Assembly (NCBI RefSeq): GCF_018739885.1
Contig: NZ_JADOES010000013.1
Coordinates: 1 to 64,000 of the forward strand
Length of the DNA stretch: 64,000 bases
Direction of reading: 5' to 3'
Source: Leptothoe spongobia TAU-MAC 1115
GTDB lineage: Bacteria > Cyanobacteriota > Cyanobacteriia > Phormidesmidales > Phormidesmidaceae
In this document: one piece after another, positions 1-9,304 of the stretch
Layout of the letters: each line of letters starts with the position of its first letter
How positions within the stretch are numbered: the stretch's first letter is position 1
Translations under genes and position numbers: made by a program
Notes under the pieces: model-generated
Database searches by the model: none
What the model was told of the DNA's origin: nothing
Seen by the model: only the letters and a program-made list of their open reading frames with translations

Positions 1-79
1 ATAGCCAGCTTAAAAGCTTATAGATAAAGGGATATCGCAAATATTAAACACAGTTAAAATGACCTTTAGAGGGCTGGGT

Positions 80-748
80 CTAAAAGGGCATACGATATCC
101 CATACCCCGAACAGTTTCAATTAAGCCACTGCCTAGTTTTTTACGCAGATAGCCCACGTACACATCCACCACATTAGACCCAGGGGAATAATCATATCCC
201 CAAACCCGATCGAGCAACTGTTCACGACTCAGCACCTGGCCTGGATGGCTCATAAAAGTCTCTATCAGAGTAAACTCACGGGCCGATAGCTCGATTACTT
301 TTTCTCCTGCATAGACCAATCGCGTGCGCAAATTTAACACCACGTTCCGGTGACTGAGCTGCCAATCTTGCTCGTTTGCAGTCGTTACTGCTGTGCGTAA
401 CCGAGCCCGAATTCGAGCTAGCAGTTCTTCAAAGCGGAAGGGCTTAGTGACATAGTCGTCGGCTCCCAGTTCAAAACCTGTGAGCTTGTCGTTAATACCG
501 TCACGGGCCGTCAAAATCACAATGGGAATATGGCAACCTTGACCACGTAGTTCCTCAAGCACTGATAAGCCATCTTTTCCTGGCAAGCCCAAGTCCAGCA
601 CAATCAGCTCAAAACCACCATCCAGGGCATAGGTAATGGCATCAAGCCCCGTAGTTGCGATTTCAGTCATGAATCCATTCGCCTGCAACCCCTTGTCTAA
701 GAAGGCGGCTACTCGTGACTCATCCTCAGCAATCAAAATTCGTTTCAT
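80..748 (-). CDS. OmpR/PhoB-family response regulator
   Basis: DNA-binding response regulator of 222 residues. The receiver domain (about 2-115) shows the acidic pair near residues 8-9, phosphoacceptor Asp52 in VLDLGLPGKDG, the switch Thr in VILTARD and the conserved Lys in VTKPFRFEEL. A winged-helix output domain (about 130-222) follows and ends in the usual VRGMGYR turn. Its ATG overlaps the stop of the upstream histidine kinase gene by 4 bases (ATGA), so the two are translationally coupled and almost certainly partners. Length and domain order are normal for the family. The stimulus and target genes cannot be read from the sequence. Confidence 0.95.
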   Translation of the reverse strand: MKRILIAEDESRVAAFLDKGLQANGFMTEIATTGLDAITYALDGGFELIVLDLGLPGKDGLSVLEELRGQGCHIPIVILTARDGINDKLTGFELGADDYVTKPFRFEELLARIRARLRTAVTTANEQDWQLSHRNVVLNLRTRLVYAGEKVIELSAREFTLIETFMSHPGQVLSREQLLDRVWGYDYSPGSNVVDVYVGYLRKKLGSGLIETVRGMGYRMPF

Positions 749-2199
749 CGATCACTCTCCTGATAGGCTGGCAAAGGCACCCATTGGTCAATGGGTAGCT
801 TTAGGGTAAAGACAGAACCAATCCCAGACTGGCTCGATAATCCAATATTTCCGTTGTGGGCTTCGGCAATAGCACGAACAATGGCTAGCCCTAAACCTGA
901 CCCACCGGACTTACGTTGGGTATGTTGTACTCGGGCAAAGCGCTCAAACACCCGCATCTGTTCAGCAATGGGGATACCTTCTCCCGTATCCTTGACCCAA
1001 AACTCCACTTGGTCCTTATCATCACGACAGCCTAGCTCAATACGGTCACCCATTTGAGTATGTTGAGCCGCATTTTGGAGCAAATTCAGCAAGGCTCCTG
1101 TCAACCGGTGTGGATCAGCCACTATTTTTGCGCGAGTATCCACCTGCAGTTGCCAATCACGATCTGCCAGGGTTTGAGCCTTAGTAAACAAGTCCGTACA
1201 AAAAGCAACAACATCAACGGTTTCTAAACACAGAAAGCTGGGATGCTCAGCCTTCACAATCAGAATCAGATCATTCACCAAGCGGCCCATACGATCCAAC
1301 TCATCCAATACCAAATCGACCGTTTCGGCCTGCTCAGCAGGGTCATCGCCCATCAGCTCTAAGTGACCTTGCATGATGGTAATCGGGGTGCGCAATTCAT
1401 GCCCGGCATCATTTATAAAATTACGCTGACTGTTAAACGCATTCTGCAGACGATCCATCATGTTATTGAAGGCATTAGCCAGCTCCGCTAATTCTCCTGT
1501 TCCACCAACGTCAATACGACTCTCCAAATCAGTCTCATTAATCCTACGGGCTGTCTTTGCTAGCTCCTTAACCGGTTGCAATAGCCGACCCGTCAGCACC
1601 CATGCCACAGCAAATGCCACTACCAATAAGCCACCCGCAACTTCAGCAAAGACATATAGGCCAGCCAGTGCTTCCTGCCGTTCCCCAGCCGAAAGGTGGG
1701 CAATAATAAACTGGCCACGGGTAACACCATCGACCACAAGCGTATCGACCATATAAATGACCCTGCCCACAGCCGGATCACCTGTATTAGTTTTTCTTTG
1801 GGTATCGTCATCGAGCTGAATCCAGTGGGCAAAAAGGTCTGAGCCTGGCCTAATGGCATCGGGTAAAACAATGGGATTGGAACGATAAACCTGGCCATCT
1901 AAAAGAGCAATCAGAAAATTATCGTCTTCTGGTAATTCGCCAGTCACATACTCATCGACAGCAACCGATAGGGTCTCAAATGATGGATCATCAGACGCCA
2001 GCCACTGATTATAAACATCGTCAAACTCTGTGGCTTCTTCCAGGAGATTTTCATTGACACGGGCATCCACCGCTCGGAATAAGAGTGCCCGAAAGATAGG
2101 CACAGAAAGAGCCACGGCTGCTAGCATGAGAGCCATATAGAGTAAGAAGATCTTTGTTCGTGCTTCTTTTAAAAAACTGATTTGGTTAGAACGCTTCAT
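745..2199 (-). CDS. HAMP-containing sensor histidine kinase
   Basis: Membrane sensor kinase of 484 residues and first gene of a two-gene operon with the OmpR-type regulator. Two transmembrane segments (about 17-40 and 183-205) bracket a periplasmic sensor region of about 140 residues with no domain I recognise. A HAMP linker (about 205-258) follows, then the HisKA domain with the phosphorylated His267 in GHELRTP, and an HATPase domain with an N box (NLLQNAAQH), a G1 box (DTGEGIP) and a G2 box (GGSGLGLAIV). All catalytic motifs are intact. It should phosphorylate the regulator encoded downstream. The signal sensed is unknown. Confidence 0.93.
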   Translation of the reverse strand: MKRSNQISFLKEARTKIFLLYMALMLAAVALSVPIFRALLFRAVDARVNENLLEEATEFDDVYNQWLASDDPSFETLSVAVDEYVTGELPEDDNFLIALLDGQVYRSNPIVLPDAIRPGSDLFAHWIQLDDDTQRKTNTGDPAVGRVIYMVDTLVVDGVTRGQFIIAHLSAGERQEALAGLYVFAEVAGGLLVVAFAVAWVLTGRLLQPVKELAKTARRINETDLESRIDVGGTGELAELANAFNNMMDRLQNAFNSQRNFINDAGHELRTPITIMQGHLELMGDDPAEQAETVDLVLDELDRMGRLVNDLILIVKAEHPSFLCLETVDVVAFCTDLFTKAQTLADRDWQLQVDTRAKIVADPHRLTGALLNLLQNAAQHTQMGDRIELGCRDDKDQVEFWVKDTGEGIPIAEQMRVFERFARVQHTQRKSGGSGLGLAIVRAIAEAHNGNIGLSSQSGIGSVFTLKLPIDQWVPLPAYQESDR

Positions 2200-2700
2200 C
2201 CTGCCAATAATTTATTTTGGACGTTGCTGATCCTCGAAATGACATTATTCAACACTGTCTAAAAAATAAAAGTTTATGACTCATGCGACTCCCTATCGCT
2301 GTGACATTTTAGGAACTGACTATCATTATTAAAATTTATCCCTTTCAAGGATAAATCTGCATGAGAAAACTCTTATTTTCCTTGTTCTTAAAGCAAGTCA
2401 ACAAGTATTTATATGAACATTTTAAATGCTTGCGACTTAAGGTTGTATGTCTTGTCTAACACGGGATTTCAAGAAAAATAAGATTTCTAATTAAGACCAT
2501 CTAATTATTCTCAGATTTTTAATTGCATTCATTCATCTGCCCTCATGGCAATAAAATCAGACGTTATTTCATCTTGGCTAAGAACTTTCTAAATTAGCTT
2601 TCATGAAAGCGTTCTAACCCATACTTCATTCAAATTTTAATGACGCTGACGATAGTAGTGGCATCGGTCCATTGGCACTACTGGAGAAGGAAATCCTGAC
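2200..2700. other. AT-rich divergent intergenic region
   Basis: About 500 bases between the minus-strand two-component operon and the plus-strand glycosyltransferase cluster. It must hold the promoters of both. It is AT-rich and I see no small gene, tRNA or strong hairpin. At its right end GGAGAAGG (about 2684-2691) is a good ribosome binding site for the ATG at 2701. Confidence 0.5.
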
Positions 2701-3921
2701 ATGAAACTAATGGTCTATTCCCACGATGCCTTTGGGCTGGGTAATATTCGCCGGATGCTGACAATCTGTGAATATTTACTGCGCACCCTGCCTAATGTCT
2801 CCATCCTGGTGGTGTCAGGCTCCCCCGCCCTGCACACCCTCAGACTGCCTGAGGGCCTCGACTATATTAAGCTGCCCTGTCTAGGGCGAGATCCGTCTGG
2901 TCAGCTGGAAGCCAGGTATCTCAAGAGTATGCCAGAGACATTGGTGCGGTTACGATCTCATCTGATTCTCACCGCTGCGGCCCACTTTCAGCCAGATGTA
3001 TTGCTGATTGATAAAAAGCCTCAAGGTCTACGCAATGAACTGAAAGAAACCCTGGGCTATCTCAGCCGTAACCGCCCTAAAACAAAACGGGTATTACTAC
3101 TGCGGGATATTCTTGATGTTCCTGCCGCCACTATTCAACAGTGGAGCAACCATAACTACTATCAGTTGACCCAAGAACATTATGACCAAGTGTGGGTAGT
3201 GGGTACCCCCGAGATTTTTAACCTACCTGATGAGTACAACTTTCCACTGCCCCTGCGGCGCAAGGTCAAGTTCTGTGGTTACCTCAGCCGAGGCTGTGGT
3301 CGTATCCCTAGGCCTGTATTACGTCAGCAGCTAGGAGTGCCCTCAGACGAACGTTTGGTGGTGGTTACCCCAGGTGGTGGTGGTGATGGACAGCAGTTGA
3401 TCAAGACCTATTTAGAGAGTGTAAGGCAACAGACCGCAGCCTCTAAACCAGGTCATAAGACAGTGATTATCTCGGGGCCAGAGATGCCTGCTGCACAAAG
3501 ACAACAGTTTCAGGCTCAGGTAGACACCTATGCCACAATTCGACTATTGGAGTTTAGCGATGACCTGATTAGCTACCTCAATGCTGCCGATGCCGTTGTG
3601 GCCATGGCAGGCTACAACACCACCTGTGAGATTCTCTCTCTGCGCAAACCTGCCGTTGTCATCCCTCGCATCCGGCCAGTGCAAGAACAGTGGATGCGAG
3701 CCAAACGATTTGCTGATAGAGGTCTTCTTTATGCTATCCACCCCCAACAACTCACCCCCCAAGCGTTATCCCACGCACTGCATCAGGCACTGACTAGCAG
3801 ACCTTACGCCATCAACAGTTTTCGCCTTGATGGGTTACCCCGCATTGCCCAGCTGATGCAGGCGCTAATCCCATCCTATACAGCCAGCCGTAATCTAGCC
3901 GAACTGCCATGCGCCCTTTAA
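2701..3921 (+). CDS. MurG-like (GT28-type) glycosyltransferase
   Basis: Predicted GT-B glycosyltransferase of 406 residues, resembling the little-studied MurG-like family also seen at 5322. The N-terminal half starts like these enzymes (SHDAFGLGNIRRM, the acceptor-side loop). The C-terminal half has a glycine-rich donor-binding turn GGGGDG at 225-230 and the motif MAGYNTT at 302-308, which corresponds to the nucleotide-sugar site of MurG-type enzymes. There is no signal peptide or membrane segment. A strong ribosome binding site lies about 10 bases upstream. It overlaps the next glycosyltransferase gene by 13 bases, so they are co-translated. Donor and acceptor sugars cannot be read from the sequence. 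Confidence 0.8.
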   Translation: MKLMVYSHDAFGLGNIRRMLTICEYLLRTLPNVSILVVSGSPALHTLRLPEGLDYIKLPCLGRDPSGQLEARYLKSMPETLVRLRSHLILTAAAHFQPDVLLIDKKPQGLRNELKETLGYLSRNRPKTKRVLLLRDILDVPAATIQQWSNHNYYQLTQEHYDQVWVVGTPEIFNLPDEYNFPLPLRRKVKFCGYLSRGCGRIPRPVLRQQLGVPSDERLVVVTPGGGGDGQQLIKTYLESVRQQTAASKPGHKTVIISGPEMPAAQRQQFQAQVDTYATIRLLEFSDDLISYLNAADAVVAMAGYNTTCEILSLRKPAVVIPRIRPVQEQWMRAKRFADRGLLYAIHPQQLTPQALSHALHQALTSRPYAINSFRLDGLPRIAQLMQALIPSYTASRNLAELPCAL

Positions 3922-5198
3922 TTGGATTCTTGTTAAAGACCTATCCTAAACTATCGGAAACCTTTATTCTCAACGAGATTTTAGAACTAGAAAGGCAGGG
4001 GCTCAACCTCCATATCTTTTCTCTCAGGTGTCCTCCAGCAGACTGCACCCATGACGATGTAGCTCAGGTCCAAGCTCCAGTCACCTATCTACCCTCGCTA
4101 CTACCTGAATTTGACCCAACCCAAGAAAAACAGTTAATTGATGCTCATCTCGATCTGTTTAACCAAGATAGTAAGACCTATCTGCAGGCGCTCCAGTTTT
4201 ATCTAAGCCGTACTGAAGAGCGACGGCTCAATGAGTTTTTGCAAGGTGGCTATCTGGCTTGGCACATGCAGCAACTCGGCATTACCCACCTCCATGCCCA
4301 CTTTGCCAATGTGCCCGCCGTCACGGCAGAGATCGCCCAAGCCTTTTCGGGGATGTCCTATAGTATTACGGCCCATGCCAAAGACATTTATCTCAGTGAC
4401 AATGCCGCCCTTGACCGCCGCATAGCCAAAGCGGAATTTGTCCTCACCTGCACTGACTACAACCGTTGCTATCTGGAACAGGTTTCCACATCTCATACCC
4501 CCATTCACCTGGCATACCATGGCTTAGATATCATCCGTTTTAGCCCCGTCCTTAGATCTCAATCATCGGCAGTTCCCTTAATTTTGAGCGTGGGTCGCTT
4601 CTGCGAGAAAAAGGGCTTTCCCTATCTGTTAAAAGCCTGCCATTTACTCAAACAGACAGGTGTGCCCTTCCACTGTGCCATTGTCGGCTATGGCCCTCTG
4701 GGAGATTGCATTCGGCAACAGATCAGCGACTTGGGTCTCACTGACCATATCACTCTGGTGGGCAAGCTCACCCAGGATCAACTAATTGAGTATTACCAAG
4801 AAGCAGATCTGTTTGTGTTGCCCTGTTTGGTAACCGACGATGGCGATCGCGATGGTATTCCCAACGTGTTGTTAGAAGCCATGGCTATGGAACTGCCGGT
4901 AGTATCGACCGATATCTCAGGCATTTCTGAGCTGGTGGAGTCTAACTATAACGGAGTGTTAGTGCCTGAGAAGAATGAGTTGGCATTGGCTCAGGCCTTG
5001 GAAGCATTGATCCGTCAGCCTGAGCTCAGAATAACCCTGGGTGAAGCAGGTCGCTTGACTGTGTTGGATAAGTTTGGTCTGACCAGCAATGTGGGGCGGG
5101 TGAAAGACTGGCTGCTAAAGGCGGTTAAACAGCCGCCGATGAGACCACAGACTCAGGCTAGGGTGCTAGGCGATCTGCTGCAGCTGACAGTGTCTTAA
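3909..5198 (+). CDS. GT4-family glycosyltransferase
   Basis: GT-B glycosyltransferase of 429 residues. The start overlaps the end of the preceding gene. The N-terminus (TYPKLSETFILNEI) is typical of GT4 enzymes of exopolysaccharide clusters of the WcaL/AmsK kind. The C-terminal donor-binding domain starts near ILSVGRFCEKKGFPYLL. The family EX7E region is present around residues 315-345 (IPNVLLEAMAMELPVVST, then ISELV). It should be a cytoplasmic or membrane-associated retaining transferase. A HIP1 site lies inside it at 4843-4850. Sugar specificity is not predictable. Confidence 0.88.
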   Translation: MRPLIGFLLKTYPKLSETFILNEILELERQGLNLHIFSLRCPPADCTHDDVAQVQAPVTYLPSLLPEFDPTQEKQLIDAHLDLFNQDSKTYLQALQFYLSRTEERRLNEFLQGGYLAWHMQQLGITHLHAHFANVPAVTAEIAQAFSGMSYSITAHAKDIYLSDNAALDRRIAKAEFVLTCTDYNRCYLEQVSTSHTPIHLAYHGLDIIRFSPVLRSQSSAVPLILSVGRFCEKKGFPYLLKACHLLKQTGVPFHCAIVGYGPLGDCIRQQISDLGLTDHITLVGKLTQDQLIEYYQEADLFVLPCLVTDDGDRDGIPNVLLEAMAMELPVVSTDISGISELVESNYNGVLVPEKNELALAQALEALIRQPELRITLGEAGRLTVLDKFGLTSNVGRVKDWLLKAVKQPPMRPQTQARVLGDLLQLTVS

Positions 5199-5218
5199 GT
5201 TGCACTGCCGAAATCCAT

Positions 5219-5234
5219 CCCCTCCTGGGAGGGG
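5219..5234. repeat. G/C palindromic hairpin between glycosyltransferase genes
   Basis: The perfect hairpin CCCCTCC-TG-GGAGGGG is followed by GGGGTGGGT. It lies in the 123-base gap between the genes ending at 5198 and starting at 5322. It resembles the short palindromic repeats common between cyanobacterial genes and could also act as a weak terminator or RNA stabiliser. No T-run follows it. Confidence 0.6.
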
Positions 5235-5321
5235 CTCCGGGGTGGGTCCCCTGGAAAGAGGTCTAGAGAAAATGATTCCTTTGCTTCAACATCACAATTC
5301 AATGTTTCGAAAAAACACTCT

Positions 5322-6482
5322 ATGAAGACTCTACTGTTTTACTGTCAACATATTCTGGGTATTGGTCACTTGATCCGTAGTATGGCCATTGCGCGTGGCT
5401 TGGCCCAAGATTTCAAAGTTTACTTTGTCAATGGTGGCGAAGTGATTCAGGACTTTCCGATTCCTGCAGGCATTGAAGTCATTAATCTCCCAGCGATTAA
5501 GACGGATTCAAATTTCCGAGAATTGCAGGTGCCTGAGGGATTTGCCGATGTGGATGCGGCGTTGGTATACCGGCGGGAACTGCTGTTGGAGGTTTGCGAT
5601 CGCATCCGCCCCACTGTCGTCATGGTGGAGCTTTTCCCCTTTGGTCGTCGTCGCTTTTCCCCTGAGCTGATCCCCTTACTAGAGCGAGCAAAAGACTATG
5701 GAGCTAAGACCATCTGCAGTCTGCGCGATATTGTTGTTACCAAACAAGATCAAGACCGCCATGAAGCGAAAGTTTGTAAGCTAATGAATCGCTATTTTGA
5801 TCAGCTACTGATCCATGGTGATCCTAAGTTTTTACCCCTAGACAACAGCTTTTCTCGTGTGCAAGATCTCAACTGTGAAGTCCACTATACAGGCTATGTC
5901 GTACCTGATGCGGATCGCAAATTTGCCCCCAGGACCGAAGCAGATCCACCCATGATTCTCGTCAGCGTTGGTGGTGGTCGCTTTGGTCACGAATTGTTGA
6001 ACTGTGTAGCCGAAGCCAGTCAATTTCTAGAGGATAAAATCCAACATCACATCCAAATGTTCACAGGGCCGTTTGCACCGGAAGCGGTTTTCAACCAGCT
6101 ACAGGCCATAGCAACGCAATGCTCAAATCTAACAGTACAACGCTATACTCCTGATTTACTCAGCTATATGGCCAAAGCTGACCTGTCCATTAGTATGGCA
6201 GGCTATAACACCACGCTCAATGTTTTGCAAACTGGCGTTCGTGCCATGCAGCTGCCTTTCACCGGTAATGACGACCAAGAACAGAGACTGCGTTCTACTC
6301 GGCTAGAAAGGCTTGGCATGGTCAAAGTGATTGATCCGACCGATCTCGATCCAATTTTGTTCTCACTTGAAATCATTAAGGCCCTGGGTCATCGTCCCAC
6401 TCGTCAGTCTTTTTGTCTCGGAGGTGTGGAGATTACGGTCCTGCGGGTCAAGGCTCTTGTGGAACAAGAGATTCTTGTTTGA
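5322..6482 (+). CDS. MurG-like glycosyltransferase, second copy
   Basis: GT-B glycosyltransferase of 386 residues in the same MurG-like family as the gene at 2701. It opens with the GIGHLIRSMAIA loop, carries a glycine-rich VGGGRFGHELL turn mid-protein and the shared MAGYNTT motif at 292-298. The two proteins are clearly related but diverged, so this is an old duplication or two different steps rather than a recent copy. No strong Shine-Dalgarno precedes the ATG at 5322. A HIP1 octamer lies at 5596-5603. The gene sits between two GT4 genes, giving an alternating MurG-like/GT4 order. Confidence 0.8.
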   Translation: MKTLLFYCQHILGIGHLIRSMAIARGLAQDFKVYFVNGGEVIQDFPIPAGIEVINLPAIKTDSNFRELQVPEGFADVDAALVYRRELLLEVCDRIRPTVVMVELFPFGRRRFSPELIPLLERAKDYGAKTICSLRDIVVTKQDQDRHEAKVCKLMNRYFDQLLIHGDPKFLPLDNSFSRVQDLNCEVHYTGYVVPDADRKFAPRTEADPPMILVSVGGGRFGHELLNCVAEASQFLEDKIQHHIQMFTGPFAPEAVFNQLQAIATQCSNLTVQRYTPDLLSYMAKADLSISMAGYNTTLNVLQTGVRAMQLPFTGNDDQEQRLRSTRLERLGMVKVIDPTDLDPILFSLEIIKALGHRPTRQSFCLGGVEITVLRVKALVEQEILV

Positions 6483-6537
6483 ACTGCCAAAAAGACCACA
6501 ACACAATTTTATCAGTCCAGTTACTTTCTCCCAACCC

Positions 6538-7740
6538 ATGACCCAGTCTAAAGTTTGTATGACCACTCTCGAATTTCCCCCTGATGTCGGTGGCGTTGGC
6601 GAGTCCGTCGCTCGCATTGCCAACCTGCTTAAAGATATCGGCTACGAAGTTCACATTGCCGTATTCCACTCCAAGCAGCGTAAGGCAGAAGGTTACTATC
6701 GTTCAGATTGCCGGACCACAGACCAAGGTGGTATCCAGGTGCATCGTCTTACCCCTGCTAGTCGGTCAAATGCGCCAATCTTGCAGGACTACCGCAGCGA
6801 GATTTATTTTCAACTCAAGCAACTGCACCATCAGCATCAGTTCGATCTCTTCCATGCCTTCTTTATTAATGAGACTGGCTTTATCACCACTCTGCTAGCG
6901 AAGGAAGAAGGTATTCCCATTATCAACAGCGTGCGTGGCAGCGACCTGCATAAGCATGTGTTTAGCCCCAAACAGCACGGTCAGATCAGCTGGATTTTAG
7001 AAAACTCCGACTGGGTAACGTTTGTCAGCCGTGATCTGCAAAAACGAGGCCAGGTACTTGTCCCCACGCTAAAGGCCAGGTCTAGCGCTTTCTGGAACTC
7101 GATTCAACCGATAGATTTCTCTGCATTACCCACCCATTTACCCTTGGCCAATCAGCTCAAGAAAGAATTAGTCATTGGCTCAGTTGGTCGATTTCGTGAC
7201 AAGAAAGGACTGGAATATTTGTTAGAGGCCTGTGCCGATTTAAGGCAGACTATGCCGCTCACCCTGCTGTTAGTAGGTGATTTTGCCGAGCGAGAACGCC
7301 CCTATTGGGAAGCCGCTATCCACGATAGGGGCATGGAAAATAACATCGTGATCACAGGTATGGTGCCACGGGCTGAAGGGATGGCCTATCTGCGCTATAT
7401 GGATATCTATGCTATTCCATCTCTCCACGACGGTTGTCCCAATGCGTTACTCGAAGCAATGCTAGCAGGGCGAGCGATTGTCGGCACTAATGTAGATGCC
7501 ATTGGTGAAATTTTGGACCACAACTGCAACGGCCTGGTCGTGACTCCCGGCTTTAGCGCTGAACTCAAAGCCGCTATTCTCACCCTGGCCCAATCCCCTG
7601 ATCTCCGTCAACGATTGGGGCAAACGGCCCAAGCAACTGCCCGTCAAGAACTCTCGCCCATCGTCGAACAGCGAAACTGGGCCAGGGTTTACCAACAGGT
7701 TTTGACGAGTCCGTTTACCCTTCTCTCATCTTTATCTTAG
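6538..7740 (+). CDS. GT4-family glycosyltransferase
   Basis: GT4 enzyme of 400 residues. The frame is open back to 6331, but the upstream 69 codons overlap the previous gene and look unlike protein, whereas the ATG at 6538 leads straight into the family-typical start TTLEFPPDVGGVGESVARIA, so I use 6538. The donor domain begins near GSVGRFRDKKGLEYLLEA. The C-terminal sugar-nucleotide motif is DGCPNALLEAMLAG from about residue 299 onward. It fits a GT-B retaining transferase acting on a lipid-linked or extracellular glycan precursor together with its neighbours. Specificity is unknown. Confidence 0.85.
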   Translation: MTQSKVCMTTLEFPPDVGGVGESVARIANLLKDIGYEVHIAVFHSKQRKAEGYYRSDCRTTDQGGIQVHRLTPASRSNAPILQDYRSEIYFQLKQLHHQHQFDLFHAFFINETGFITTLLAKEEGIPIINSVRGSDLHKHVFSPKQHGQISWILENSDWVTFVSRDLQKRGQVLVPTLKARSSAFWNSIQPIDFSALPTHLPLANQLKKELVIGSVGRFRDKKGLEYLLEACADLRQTMPLTLLLVGDFAERERPYWEAAIHDRGMENNIVITGMVPRAEGMAYLRYMDIYAIPSLHDGCPNALLEAMLAGRAIVGTNVDAIGEILDHNCNGLVVTPGFSAELKAAILTLAQSPDLRQRLGQTAQATARQELSPIVEQRNWARVYQQVLTSPFTLLSSLS

Positions 7741-7763
7741 CAATTAGTTTCAGGAGATTTACC

Positions 7764-8849
7764 ATGACTTCTGCAATCCCTACAGTCCCCACAACACCAG
7801 CAGAATCAACCTCTCAGCCTGCGATTACCATTGTGGTCGTTCCACGAGAACGGTTTAGCTACAGCCAACAGTCCTTGGATAGCATTTACCAGTATACGAA
7901 CATGCCATTTGAGCTGGTGTATGTAGATGGTGGCTCCCCTCGGTCTGTCCAGCACTATTTGCGCGGGGCTGCAACAGAACGAGATTTTACCCTGGTACGT
8001 ACCGACCATTTTCTGGCTCCCAACCAGGCTCGTAACCTTGGCCTGGGTCAGGTTGAAACGGACTATGTTTTATTCATTGATAATGATGTTCATGTTTCCT
8101 ATGGCTGGTTAGAGAAGCTGTGGGAATGTGCGCAAGCGACGGATGCGGCTGTTGTCTGTCCACTGACTTGTATTGGTAAACCGTTACACCAAAAGGTTCA
8201 TTTAGCTGGAGGGGAGGCGCGAATCTTTACTGAGCTAAAGAGAAACAAGGCCTGTCGTCGGGTACATGAGAAACACTATTTTGTGAATTGTGCAGTAGCA
8301 GAGATTCAGGATCAGCTGCAGCGCCGGGCCTGCGAGTTTGCAGAGTTTCACTGCATGTTGGTTAAGCGATCAGTATTTAATCAGCTTGGACCCTTAGATG
8401 AAAAGCTGTTGAGTACGCGGGAGCATATTGATTTTTGTTTGGATGTGGGTCAATCAGGCGGCAGGATTTATTGTGAACCTGATTCGGTGGTGACTTATGT
8501 ACCGGATATTCTCTATCGTTGGTCAGATTTGGCTTTCTTTATGCTGCGTTGGAGTGATGAGTGGGAGATTAAGAGTTTGAAGCATTTTAGGCAGAAATGG
8601 AATTTGGATCAGGGTAAGTATTTTAAGAAGCGCTATCAGCGTTTGGGGCATCGTCGACATCATGCTTTTTTGCGTCCGTTGGTGCGGAAGTTGACGTTTG
8701 GGAGGATGATCCCTTGGTTGGAGAAGTTTGTTATTGGGTTGGAGCGGCGGTTGAATCGGTTGATTACGGGGCGTTATATGCGGCTTTATGGGGAGGGTTT
8801 TGAGATTAGGGGGGAACAGGTGATGAGTAAGGTGCCGAGCTCGGTGTAA
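7764..8849 (+). CDS. GT2-family glycosyltransferase, paralogue 1
   Basis: GT-A fold glycosyltransferase of 361 residues with ribosome binding site AGGAG at about 7752. The N-terminus ITIVVVPRERFSYSQQSLDSIYQYT is the nucleotide-binding strand and the metal-binding DxD is DND at 106-108 (FIDNDVHVSYGWLEKL). The C-terminal half holds the conserved WSDLAFFMLRWSDEWE block shared with two paralogues at 13066 and 14406. There are no transmembrane segments. From about 8540 to the stop the coding strand becomes unusually poor in C and rich in G and T, unlike the start of the gene and unlike the paralogues. The function is probably addition of one sugar in the glycan made by this locus. Confidence 0.88.
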   Translation: MTSAIPTVPTTPAESTSQPAITIVVVPRERFSYSQQSLDSIYQYTNMPFELVYVDGGSPRSVQHYLRGAATERDFTLVRTDHFLAPNQARNLGLGQVETDYVLFIDNDVHVSYGWLEKLWECAQATDAAVVCPLTCIGKPLHQKVHLAGGEARIFTELKRNKACRRVHEKHYFVNCAVAEIQDQLQRRACEFAEFHCMLVKRSVFNQLGPLDEKLLSTREHIDFCLDVGQSGGRIYCEPDSVVTYVPDILYRWSDLAFFMLRWSDEWEIKSLKHFRQKWNLDQGKYFKKRYQRLGHRRHHAFLRPLVRKLTFGRMIPWLEKFVIGLERRLNRLITGRYMRLYGEGFEIRGEQVMSKVPSSV

Positions 8850-8988
8850 GTTTTTTTTCTACTAGAAGTTGGTTACCTTGCTTTAGGGTATTGCTTAAGA
8901 GGCTTTAGCGGTTGCGTGGGGTCCCTCCGAGTTCCCTTTCCGGAAGTAGTCACGTTGTCCCCAATTGCATACGGGGCTTCCCTTGGGC

Positions 8989-9006
8989 AGGGCGGGATGC
9001 CGCCCT
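8989..9006. repeat. GC-rich hairpin AGGGCGG-GATG-CCGCCCT
   Basis: A perfect 7-bp stem with a 4-base loop, lying between two 19-base direct repeats. It resembles short dispersed cyanobacterial intergenic palindromes. No U-run follows, so it is not a classical terminator. Confidence 0.6.
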
Positions 9007-9072
9007 ACAACCCTCATAAAAATAATAACGTTATCCCAAGTTGCATGAGAAAGAAGTGATTGGTGGGGTGAG

Positions 9073-9108
9073 TTTTAATTTTCTGTGACATGCCACAGAA
9101 AATTAAAA
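9073..9108. repeat. Perfect 15-bp AT-rich inverted repeat
   Basis: The left arm TTTTAATTTTCTGTG (9073-9087) and right arm CACAGAAAATTAAAA (9094-9108) are perfect reverse complements around a 6-base loop. The T-rich side comes first and the A-rich side last on both strands, the reverse of an intrinsic terminator, so I read it as a protein-binding palindrome or the core of a small mobile repeat. Confidence 0.75.
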
Positions 9109-9282
9109 AAGCATCAGTTATCGATTTCACCTTGAATAATGTCTTTTAGGAAAACTTAGTCCAAGAACAGCGCGATAACTGCCCTTTTACGGTGTGGAGC
9201 GAATGCGGAGCAGCGTAACACCCCACCAGCCGCCAGTGCAACACTCTTGGCAGTTAACCAACTAACCTCTTGTGCGGGGGGT

Positions 9283-9304
9283 GTGGGGGCGTTGAGGCCC
9301 CCAC
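9283..9304. repeat. GC hairpin GTGGGGGC-loop-GCCCCCAC
   Basis: A perfect 8-bp stem with loop GTTGAG, embedded in a G-rich stretch. It resembles dispersed palindromes seen elsewhere in this window (22.8-27.2 kb) in base composition, but not in exact sequence. Confidence 0.65.

Noticed and set aside
6331..6537. Extended N-terminus of the GT4 gene at 6538
   Set aside because: The 69 codons overlap the preceding gene and do not resemble the family; the ATG at 6538 begins the normal GT4 start.
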